A stretch of 9,604 nucleotides of DNA from DAOPXV01 sp035352535 (GTDB taxonomy: Bacteria; Muiribacteriota; UBA9980), in the NCBI GenBank assembly GCA_964545075.1, contig CAZJFS010000165.1, positions 1 through 9,604 on the forward strand, read 5' to 3'. A program made the translations under genes and the position numbers. A model generated the notes under the pieces. It was given only the letters and a program-made list of their open reading frames with translations, did not search any database and was not told where the DNA came from. Shown one piece after another: positions 1-6,414 of the stretch (position 1 is the stretch's first letter; every line of letters starts with the position of its first letter).

Positions 1-3000
1 GAACGCGGCCATATAGCGATCTGCGCTCTCACCAATATCAAGATAGAGGTCACGGGAGAGCCTTTCAACCTCGAACGCCTCGACGCGCAAGAGCTTCCAG
101 ACCGCATAAAGTTTTCGGTCATCTCGCCTATCCTCTACGCTTTTAAATATTTCAAGCACCCTTATAAAACGCAACTCAAGCTGACGAAATACTCAGACTC
201 CGAAGTGCTTTCAAGCCTTATAAAATCGTCTTCGATAAACACCATACTCACGTCGCAGGGCACCGTCATCTCGAACTACGATTTCATCATGAAAAACAAC
301 GGGCTCCCTTTCCTGAAGATGGTCCCTGAAAGCACCGTCGAAATACTCAATTCGGCCGTAAACGGAAAACCCGTCAAAGCTTCCTATGACGAAGATTCAA
401 ATCTTAAGATACCTATAATCAAATCAGTTATACACGATGATGATATACTCGATTTCCCCGTCAATTTTGAAACATCCAGCCCGATAGATAAATTCGCTTC
501 TTTCGGCAGTTTCAATATTAAGATACCGCGGATCGATCTTCCGTTCATGTCCTTAAAATGGCGCGTTTTCACCCCTGAAGACTACGTTTTCTTCAACTTC
601 CGCGGAGCTCCCAACCTTTCACAGCAGCCTCCGGCGCCTCTGATCTACCAGATACCGATCAATGTAATAAACGCCATCGTTAAGACTTTTCAATCGGACT
701 ATTTCATGACGTTCGTATTCCTTTTCATTTTCATACTCCTTTCCGTAGTCGTCGCTTACGTGGCCTACGTCGGCGGCGAAAAAGTTTATAATTCAGACAT
801 CGTTCCGGCAACCCTAAGTCTGCTGAAAAACATAATATTTTGGATATTCGATTTTTTACACAGCTACGTCGTTTCAATCCTCATCCTATTTCTCATCGGC
901 GGAATACTCGTGGCGATATCGGTCCCGAATTTCAACCGCGCCCGCAGCCAGTCCAAGAAAAAATCATGCGTCGCAAATATGAAAACGATTGAAGGCGCGA
1001 TCGAATTGTATCAGATGGAAAACGGCATCGTGGGCGAGATATTGGTTAACGATCTCGCCGCCAAAGGATACCTGAAACAAGAACCGAGATGCCCTGAAAG
1101 CATGCTTTCATACAAGTTAGTTCAGACGCATGACCGGAACTTGCCTGACGTGACCTGCGAAATACACGGCTCCCTTTCGCTTCAGGAAACTTCCGACAAA
1201 ACCAAAGGCCTCGGCGGAGAATATAGGGGCGGGACCGCAAGTTATTCGAAAAAAAGCGAATCAGAGGTTTCATATAATTACCAAACGAAACGGGACTACT
1301 CCAATGCTCCCGCTCCGCAAATGGCCAAATCGGCCGTATCAGAAGGTCGCATGACGAATTTTGACGAAGAATCAAAGGATAGTGGAACTTTTTCTAAAAA
1401 AGAAAAAGCTTATAAAGGGAAACCCGGTTCCAAATACGTCCCGAAACCCGTCGGTGAAAAAGGAATATTCTCGGTGTCCGTAAAACTTCCAAAAACCATC
1501 TATTCAAACGTGCTCGAAAAACAATTCGTGGCGGCTAATGAAAATATAAACCTTAACGTATCGTATCTAAGCGTCAAAACATACAAAGTATTAGCGGTCA
1601 TTCTTTTTATCATCGGCCTGATACTGCCTTACATGTTGACCAGAACTATGCAGGGCGGAGAATTCGTAATAATAGCGATGCCGTTTGCCTTTGCCGCGCT
1701 GCTGATACTCGAGATCGCCAACTTCTATCTGCCCACGAGCGCGTGGTATTCGCAGATAGGCATTTTATGCGGCGTCCTGGCTTTCGCTCTTTTCAAAATT
1801 ATAGCTAAACTGACCGATCCGGACAACATGAAAAAAATAGCCGCGCTGCTCGAAAATTCGATACCTCCCGCGCCGCCCAAACAGCCATCGTCTCCCGCGA
1901 CCGGCGGCGGAACCGGAAATCTTACGATACTAATATTTATAATAATCACCCTCACTCTTCTTGTACCGCAAGCTGCCTTATCCAAACAGCTTCCCGGCGG
2001 AGAAAAAGAGTTCGTCGATATAACGTATAATCCCGCCACGATGGAGATACAGACTTTTTACACGCTCGAGTCCGACGTGAGATCAGGCCAGAAGGTAGTT
2101 TTCATGCCTTACGGCGACCTGAAAAACCTCATCGACTCGGTAAACGCGATGCAGTACATCGATGAAAGCGCTGAAAACATTATCCAGAAACCGCTTTATA
2201 AAGCTCTTATCAAGAAAATAGCCATTTCCGGAAGCGTCAATACGGAAACCGCCAACCTCGATATTGAATATTTCATCGACGTTTACGACGATAACTACAC
2301 CGTGGTCGATCTTTTCTCGGGAAACGCGGCGCTCACAAAGATCGAATCCTTTATGATAAAACCATTCAACTTCGGCTTTTATGAGATGCCCGAAAGGTAT
2401 ATCGATAAACTCGAATATATTTATAAAGGAAAAACGGAACGTGAAAGATTCTCACAATACAGGCTCAACAGGCAGTTTGAAAAAGTAGGCGAATACAGGA
2501 ACTTTAAAATGAGCCCCGAACGCGAAAAATATTCGGCGATGTTCGAAAACGCCGGCGAATATCTCGTCCGCGCTTCGCTTAAAACGAACGTCATATATAG
2601 CGATAATTCTTATTACTTCGAGCTTCATCCGCAAAAAGCGCCGTGCATGAAAATAAACCTTAAAACGCCTCGCGAATACGACGTATATTCGGACAATCTG
2701 ATCGTGGAAAGCCAGACGCGCGAAGATAAAACCGGCGAGATAATCACGAAGGGAAGCCTTATTCCCGCCGAATATTATAACTTCAAGCTCTCGCTCGCGG
2801 AGGAAGCCCGCCGCGAAAGAATGAAAAAACAAAAAGAAGAAGAGGAAAAGGCAAGGCTTCTCAGAGAACAGAAGCTCGGCAAAACCGACGAGGTGCGCGT
2901 AATAACGAAAAAGGTCGACCCGCGAGTGAATCTGAATCTAACCAGCCGGCTCACCGTCGACGAGGAACGCTTCGCCGCTTCAATAAACCTCAACTATAAG

Positions 3001-4503
3001 ATACAGAACACCGAATTGCGCGAACTTTCATATTCGATACCATCTTCGATGATGATAACGCAGGTCGAAGGCGCCGACATATTCGACTGGAAAGTGACGG
3101 ACACCGAAAACCCGGAAATCAGGATACTGAACGTAATGTTCAAAAAACCCCGTCAGGGCTTTATAAACCTCAAAATAGGTTTTGAAAAAGAGATAACCAA
3201 TATGAAAGTTCCGGCCGTCATCCCCTGGATAACGCCAATAGGCGTAAACGAATTTAAAGGCTATGTCGCCATCGACTCGGCCATAAACGCGGAAGTATCG
3301 GTTGCAAATGAAAACGAATCGAATCTCGTCATAGCGGACGAGAGCGAAATGCCGTACCTGCCGTCCGGTTATGCGTCATCGCCTATCCTGTTTTTATATA
3401 AATATACCAAGCAGCCTGAAAAACTCGCCCTGGTGATCAAAAAACACATGGACGTCGCTTCCATCCCATGCGTCGTGGACGTCGCAAGCTACCGCACGTT
3501 CGTTTCCAGGGAAGGTTACGCCATCACCCGCGCGTCGTATACCATCAGAAACAACAACGTCCAGTTCCTGGAAGTGCGCATACCCGAAAATTCCAAACCG
3601 GCCAGCCTTAAAGTCGGCGAAAAACTTATGAAACCGGGTTTCGAGCCAAAAAGTTCGGTATTCATACCACTTTTGAAGTCACCGCTCGAAAACGGAGATT
3701 TCAAGCCCTTCGCCGTCGAGTTCGTATATATAACCAAACTTCCGCCGTTTGAAACTTTCGGAAAATCCAGGTTCGAGATACCCAAAATCAGCGTAATCTG
3801 CTCGAAGATCAACTGGGAGTTTTATTTCATAGACGGATACAACATCTTGAGGACTTGGACGAATCTGCGCCAGGAAAGCATCGGCCTGCAGAATAAATTC
3901 ATGGATGAGACGGTTCAAAAGGTTTTTTCCGTGAATGAAATCTACAACATGCAGTATAAGAAAATGCTCGTACGGAACATGAAAACGATTGAAGGCGCGA
4001 TCGAATTAAACCAGATGCCCGAGGCCCAGAGCCGCCTCGAAGCGACCCGTGACGGCGCTTCACCATCCTCTTCCACCATTGCCTTCGGCGGAACTTCACG
4101 CGGACATTTGCCGGTTCCGATCGACATTCCGGCATCGGCCAACCTTCTATACTTTGCGGGCGAAAGCCTTCAAAAAGTCGAAACCATTGACGGCACCTCG
4201 ACTTTCTTCATTGAATTCGCGTATTACTCGAAAAGCGTGTTTGAATTACTCACATTCATAGGATATTTACTCGCCATATTCGTGCTCATGTCCATAGTTA
4301 AAGCCGTAACGAAGACCAAGGCGTTCAAAAAGCCGCTCATTTTCGCTCTGATATCGGGCGTTTATGCCGGCATCTTAGAATACCTGTCGCCGGGCGCGTT
4401 TAACTATTTCCTGCTCGGACTCGTAATGGCGATAATTATAATGCTCACATACAAAATCGTAAAAATAGACAGGGAAGAAAGGCAGATATTAAAGACCAAA
4501 TGA
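1..4503 (+). CDS. Giant internally duplicated membrane protein with embedded pilin-like domain (5' end missing)
   Basis: I do not recognise a named family. The frame is open from base 1, giving 1500 visible residues. The GTG at 205 is not the true start, because residues 2-68 upstream of it already align with residues 1086-1150. Visible order: beta module A (about 2-200); TM helix (235-258); pilin-like helix and domain (289-390); polar linker; small beta segment (488-525); three TM helices (529-546, 554-577, 584-604); Pro-rich linker (621-638); signal-peptide-like hydrophobic segment (641-660); large exported region with a charged helix (933-958); beta modules (981-1280, the last being module B); linker with the MKTIEGAIEL repeat (1326-1336); small beta segment (1368-1400); three TM helices (1413-1433, 1445-1460, 1466-1485). 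The two halves are homologous, so this is an internal tandem duplication or a fusion of paralogues. It probably lies in the cytoplasmic membrane with its beta modules outside; its function is unknown. Its stop overlaps the next gene. Confidence 0.9.
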   Translation, partial: ERGHIAICALTNIKIEVTGEPFNLERLDAQELPDRIKFSVISPILYAFKYFKHPYKTQLKLTKYSDSEVLSSLIKSSSINTILTSQGTVISNYDFIMKNNGLPFLKMVPESTVEILNSAVNGKPVKASYDEDSNLKIPIIKSVIHDDDILDFPVNFETSSPIDKFASFGSFNIKIPRIDLPFMSLKWRVFTPEDYVFFNFRGAPNLSQQPPAPLIYQIPINVINAIVKTFQSDYFMTFVFLFIFILLSVVVAYVAYVGGEKVYNSDIVPATLSLLKNIIFWIFDFLHSYVVSILILFLIGGILVAISVPNFNRARSQSKKKSCVANMKTIEGAIELYQMENGIVGEILVNDLAAKGYLKQEPRCPESMLSYKLVQTHDRNLPDVTCEIHGSLSLQETSDKTKGLGGEYRGGTASYSKKSESEVSYNYQTKRDYSNAPAPQMAKSAVSEGRMTNFDEESKDSGTFSKKEKAYKGKPGSKYVPKPVGEKGIFSVSVKLPKTIYSNVLEKQFVAANENINLNVSYLSVKTYKVLAVILFIIGLILPYMLTRTMQGGEFVIIAMPFAFAALLILEIANFYLPTSAWYSQIGILCGVLAFALFKIIAKLTDPDNMKKIAALLENSIPPAPPKQPSSPATGGGTGNLTILIFIIITLTLLVPQAALSKQLPGGEKEFVDITYNPATMEIQTFYTLESDVRSGQKVVFMPYGDLKNLIDSVNAMQYIDESAENIIQKPLYKALIKKIAISGSVNTETANLDIEYFIDVYDDNYTVVDLFSGNAALTKIESFMIKPFNFGFYEMPERYIDKLEYIYKGKTERERFSQYRLNRQFEKVGEYRNFKMSPEREKYSAMFENAGEYLVRASLKTNVIYSDNSYYFELHPQKAPCMKINLKTPREYDVYSDNLIVESQTREDKTGEIITKGSLIPAEYYNFKLSLAEEARRERMKKQKEEEEKARLLREQKLGKTDEVRVITKKVDPRVNLNLTSRLTVDEERFAASINLNYKIQNTELRELSYSIPSSMMITQVEGADIFDWKVTDTENPEIRILNVMFKKPRQGFINLKIGFEKEITNMKVPAVIPWITPIGVNEFKGYVAIDSAINAEVSVANENESNLVIADESEMPYLPSGYASSPILFLYKYTKQPEKLALVIKKHMDVASIPCVVDVASYRTFVSREGYAITRASYTIRNNNVQFLEVRIPENSKPASLKVGEKLMKPGFEPKSSVFIPLLKSPLENGDFKPFAVEFVYITKLPPFETFGKSRFEIPKISVICSKINWEFYFIDGYNILRTWTNLRQESIGLQNKFMDETVQKVFSVNEIYNMQYKKMLVRNMKTIEGAIELNQMPEAQSRLEATRDGASPSSSTIAFGGTSRGHLPVPIDIPASANLLYFAGESLQKVETIDGTSTFFIEFAYYSKSVFELLTFIGYLLAIFVLMSIVKAVTKTKAFKKPLIFALISGVYAGILEYLSPGAFNYFLLGLVMAIIIMLTYKIVKIDREERQILKTK
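4..600 (+). repeat. Beta module A (protein-level repeat, copy 1)
   Basis: Residues 2-200 of the giant protein match residues 1086-1285 at a nearly constant offset of about 1085 residues. Anchors: RGHIAI against KGYVAI; SPILYAFKYFKHP against SPILFLYKYTKQP; KNNGLPFL (98-105) against RNNNVQFL (1183-1190); VNGK with VGEK; FG at 168-169 against 1253-1254; IP at 175-176 against 1260-1261; W187 against W1272; Y195 against Y1280. The pattern is of beta strands, and the match begins at the window edge, so the module may extend further upstream. Confidence 0.8.
865..1170 (+). other. Embedded type IV pilin / pseudopilin-like domain
   Basis: Residues 289-390 read as a pilin-like helix followed by a small globular domain. 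GGILVAISVPNFNRAR (300-315) matches the well-known GILAAIAIPNFxRAR core of prepilin and GspG-type N-termini. It continues into an amphipathic helix (residues 316-340) with C323 and the NMKTIEGAIELYQMENG segment, then CP at 364-365 and CEIHG at 386-390, a C-terminal pattern seen in many pilin-like proteins. It sits inside a much larger protein, and the prepilin peptidase site is absent: by alignment the Gly at -1 is His and Glu5 is Ser. It is therefore unlikely to be cleaved and assembled as a free pilin. Confidence 0.8.
979..1007 (+). repeat. 29-bp perfect direct repeat, copy 1 (pilin helix)
   Basis: The block encodes MKTIEGAIE plus the first two bases of the following Leu codon. It is identical base for base to 3979-4007. 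The codon before it encodes Asn in both copies, with one synonymous difference. After it, Leu and Gln-Met (residues 336, 338-339) are also shared. The two copies are exactly 3000 bp apart. Confidence 0.95.
3256..3855 (+). repeat. Beta module B (protein-level repeat, copy 2)
   Basis: Second copy of the module at 4-600, residues 1086-1285. In this copy the preceding domain is visible (residues 981-1075): a beta-rich stretch of the form found before such modules in large exported bacterial proteins, including YSIPSSMMITQVEGADIFDW. The equivalent of that domain for copy 1 must lie upstream of the window. At protein level the copies are strongly diverged, so the duplication is old. Confidence 0.8.
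3979..4007 (+). repeat. 29-bp perfect direct repeat, copy 2 (linker of second half)
   Basis: Second copy of the block at 979-1007. It lies in the linker between module B and the small beta segment of the second half. The rest of the pilin domain is missing here: there is no hydrophobic helix before it and no CP or CxIHG after it. The surrounding linker is otherwise unrelated to the first half. Confidence 0.95.
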
Positions 4504-5129
4504 ACGAACTGTTCGATTTCATAAAAACGGACGATAACGAATTCAACCCCCGGTTATTCGACTTCAACAGGGAATACAAAAACTTAATAGTCAGTATAAT
4601 CAAAAACTGCCCGGAGTTTTCACACATAGACTCAAGGCGCATCGCGGTGTCTTATTCGCCCGCCAAGACCAACAGCAAGTATGGGCTTCAGGCGAAAATA
4701 TATCCGCTCAGGTTCGAAGGCGGCGCAAGCGAAAAGATCGAGCGCGGCTATCGATTCAAATTACAGCCGCTCTTCCACGACGGCGAGGAGATCTTCTATC
4801 TCATCGCGTTCTGCGTTCCGCGGTTTTTAAACCTGGGCAAGGCCGAAAAACTTGAAACCATAGCCCACGAACTCTTTCACATAAGCCCGAGATTCAACGG
4901 CGACATAAGACGGCTTTCGGGCGGCGGAAAGTCAGCGCACGGCTCCAGCAAGGATATCTACGATAAATTCATGGAAAAGATCGTTCAAAGATATTTATAT
5001 TCAAGCGACCGGCCCGCGCTACCCAAATTTCTGGAATTTGATTATAAAAAATTAAAGCAGGTATTTCTTGAAATAAAATTCACGAAACTTAAAGTGCCAA
5101 AAATTCTGGTTGAAAAATTGGAACATTAA
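4500..5129 (+). CDS. Putative HExxH zinc metallopeptidase
   Basis: Protein of 209 residues. The motif IAHELFHISPRFNGDIRRL places HELFH at residues 123-127 and is followed by a third His at 147 in SAHGSS. This is the arrangement HEhhHhsP-fdGxhRR...HG seen in small putative (phage-type) metallopeptidases. Two His of the HExxH motif and the downstream His could bind zinc, with E124 as the catalytic base. There is no signal peptide or TM helix, so it is probably cytoplasmic; the C-terminus is Lys-rich. Its ATG overlaps the TGA of the giant membrane protein gene (ATGA). No good Shine-Dalgarno sequence lies at normal distance, so translation is probably coupled. A substrate cannot be inferred, and peptidase activity is inferred from the motif only. 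Confidence 0.8.
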   Translation: MNELFDFIKTDDNEFNPRLFDFNREYKNLIVSIIKNCPEFSHIDSRRIAVSYSPAKTNSKYGLQAKIYPLRFEGGASEKIERGYRFKLQPLFHDGEEIFYLIAFCVPRFLNLGKAEKLETIAHELFHISPRFNGDIRRLSGGGKSAHGSSKDIYDKFMEKIVQRYLYSSDRPALPKFLEFDYKKLKQVFLEIKFTKLKVPKILVEKLEH

Positions 5130-5149
5130 TTCAAATGTCAGAGTATAAT
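5119..5149 (+). promoter_or_regulatory. Putative promoter upstream of first SH3b-M23 gene
   Basis: TGGAAC (5119-5124) and TATAAT (5144-5149) are separated by 19 bases. The -10-like box is a perfect consensus; the -35-like box is weak for a housekeeping sigma factor. Its GGAAC core would also fit an ECF-type -35. The -35 lies in the last codons of the metallopeptidase gene. The same two elements, GGAAC and GTATAAT, occur before the paralogous gene at 7559. Confidence 0.45.
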
Positions 5150-5205
5150 CATTTCGAGTGAGTTTTAATTACGAACTTTTTGTTTCGGCTTTCAGACAAC
5201 TCCAG

Positions 5206-5238
5206 AAACCGTTTTCATTATTCCAACGGCGGTTTTTT
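5206..5238 (+). terminator. Terminator-like hairpin with T tract in the leader of the SH3b-M23 gene
   Basis: AAACC (5206-5210) and GTT (5211-5213) can pair with AAC (5225-5227) and GGTTT (5231-5235), leaving a 3-base bulge. A run of six T follows (5233-5238). It could end transcription of the giant protein/metallopeptidase pair. However, it lies downstream of the putative promoter at 5119-5149, so it might instead attenuate the next gene. A weak TATAAA at 5252-5257 could serve as a -10 if the real promoter is further down. Confidence 0.4.
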
Positions 5239-5273
5239 AATACGGTCCGTTTATAAATCAAAATCGAATAAAA

Positions 5274-5280
5274 AAAGGGG
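5274..5280 (+). promoter_or_regulatory. Ribosome binding site that decides the start at 5289
   Basis: AAAGGGG ends 8 bases before the ATG at 5289 but only 2 bases before the in-frame ATG at 5283. The 5289 start is preferred. It also puts both SH3b domains at the same residue numbers (63 and 128) as in the paralogue that starts at 7559. Confidence 0.65.
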
Positions 5281-5288
5281 AAATGTTT

Positions 5289-6320
5289 ATGAAACAACTA
5301 AAAATGAAAGTATTTGCCGTATTGGTTCTGTTTCTAACAGCCTCATTCATGCCGCTGACCGGCTCTATCGCAAGCATCGACGATGTCAGCCAGTCGTTAA
5401 ACGCTAATTCGGTCCAGACGACCGGCCAGTCAAGCGCCGCGGCGCAGTCCGATAACGCTAAATCGGATGATAACGGCGTCGTCATGTGCTCGCAATTAAA
5501 CGTACGCTCGGCTCCCTGGGGCACTATAATCGGAAAACTCGACAAGGGCAAAAAAGTAGATATCCTCGGGCGCGAAGGCGAATGGCTCAAAATAAAATAT
5601 AACGGGCGCGACGCATATATCCATTCGGGGTATGTTTCAACCGCGAATAAACCGTCTTCAGCGTTCATGGGGTATGTCAGCGCCAAAAATTCGCTCAATG
5701 TCAGGGCCAGCGCATGGGGCGATATCATAGGCCATCTCGGCCGCAATACGAAAGTCGAGATCCTCGGAAAAACGGGCGACTGGTATAAGATAAGATATAA
5801 CGGCAAAGACGCCGTCGTTCACTCACAATATATTTCAAAAACCCCCGTTGAAACCTCAAGCGAAGAGAAGCCATCTTCCTCTAACAATAACTCGGATACT
5901 TCAACCACCGCCACACCCGCGGGAAAGGCCGGTTTAAGCCACCCTCTTTCAGGCTCGATCCATATTGGCAGTAAATACGGAATGAGGATGCACCCCATCC
6001 AGCACGTGTGGAAAATGCACAACGGCGTCGATATCGGAAGATCGACCGGGACCCCGCTGATGGCAATGGCGGACGGAAAGGTAATATTTTCAGGATGGTG
6101 CGGCAGCGCGGGTTATATGGTAAAAATCAAATACGATAACGGCTACACTTCCACCTTTATGCACTGCCTCCCGAGCGGCGCAAAACCCGTAGGCACGAAG
6201 GTCGATAAAGGCCAGACGGTCGCCAAGGTCAACAACACCGGCGGATCCACGGGCCCGCACCTGCATCTTGAAATAATGAATCCTTCCGGCAAGCGCATAG
6301 ATCCCGCCACGATCTTATAA
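5289..6320 (+). CDS. Exported SH3b-SH3b-M23 (LytM-type) peptidoglycan endopeptidase, copy 1
   Basis: Protein of 343 residues from the preferred start. Signal peptide 1 to about 28 (KMKVFAVLVLFLTASFMPL). A Ser/Gln/Asn-rich spacer follows, then bacterial SH3 domains at 63-117 and 128-183, each with LNVR(S/A)xxWGxIIG. A Ser/Thr-rich linker of about 30 residues leads to an M23 domain (about 218-343). All M23 key residues are present: H244 and D248 in MHNGVDIG, H292 in FMHCL, and H324/H326 in GPHLHLEI. H244, D248 and H326 are the expected zinc ligands; H292 and H324 are catalytic. It should cleave peptide cross-bridges in peptidoglycan outside the cytoplasmic membrane, with the SH3b pair binding the wall. 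It is paired with the propeller gene 94 bases downstream and has a close paralogue at 7559. Confidence 0.93.
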   Translation: MKQLKMKVFAVLVLFLTASFMPLTGSIASIDDVSQSLNANSVQTTGQSSAAAQSDNAKSDDNGVVMCSQLNVRSAPWGTIIGKLDKGKKVDILGREGEWLKIKYNGRDAYIHSGYVSTANKPSSAFMGYVSAKNSLNVRASAWGDIIGHLGRNTKVEILGKTGDWYKIRYNGKDAVVHSQYISKTPVETSSEEKPSSSNNNSDTSTTATPAGKAGLSHPLSGSIHIGSKYGMRMHPIQHVWKMHNGVDIGRSTGTPLMAMADGKVIFSGWCGSAGYMVKIKYDNGYTSTFMHCLPSGAKPVGTKVDKGQTVAKVNNTGGSTGPHLHLEIMNPSGKRIDPATIL

Positions 6321-6357
6321 AATGGAAATAATTAAATAAATAATATATACCGATCTG

Positions 6358-6394
6358 CTTATGGAAAACTCCCGAAAATGGCGTTTTCCATAAG
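6358..6394 (+). promoter_or_regulatory. Perfect 12-bp stem-loop before propeller gene, copy 1
   Basis: CTTATGGAAAAC (6358-6369) is the exact reverse complement of GTTTTCCATAAG (6383-6394), with a 13-base loop. It is followed by TTTATAAAAGG (6397-6407), which runs into the ribosome binding site, and preceded by AATATATAC (6342-6350). A hairpin with different arms occupies the same position before the paralogous propeller gene. There is no long T run, so it is not a classical terminator. It may set the hydrolase/propeller expression ratio through partial termination, RNA processing or mRNA stability. Confidence 0.75.
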
Positions 6395-6414
6395 TCTTTA
6401 TAAAAGGAGAGAAA

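Noticed and set aside
205..207. GTG at 205 as start of the giant membrane protein
   Set aside because: The frame is open to base 1, and the residues upstream align with the second beta module, so the gene starts outside the window.
2452..2832. 126-codon minus-strand frame inside the giant gene
   Set aside because: Shadow of a long, clearly coding + strand frame with homology to its other half; no independent support.
4240..4500. Resemblance of the C-terminal membrane block to CreD-type inner membrane proteins
   Set aside because: Only a vague similarity in the last hydrophobic helix and its basic tail; the overall architecture does not fit.
5180..5407. 75-codon + strand frame overlapping the start of the first SH3b-M23 gene
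   Set aside because: It covers the leader and the signal-peptide region of a clear gene in another frame, and has no ribosome binding site or recognisable sequence.
5258..5806. 182-codon minus-strand frame opposite the first SH3b-M23 gene
   Set aside because: Its sequence mirrors the repeated SH3b codons on the other strand; the + strand gene has a signal peptide, domains and an RBS.
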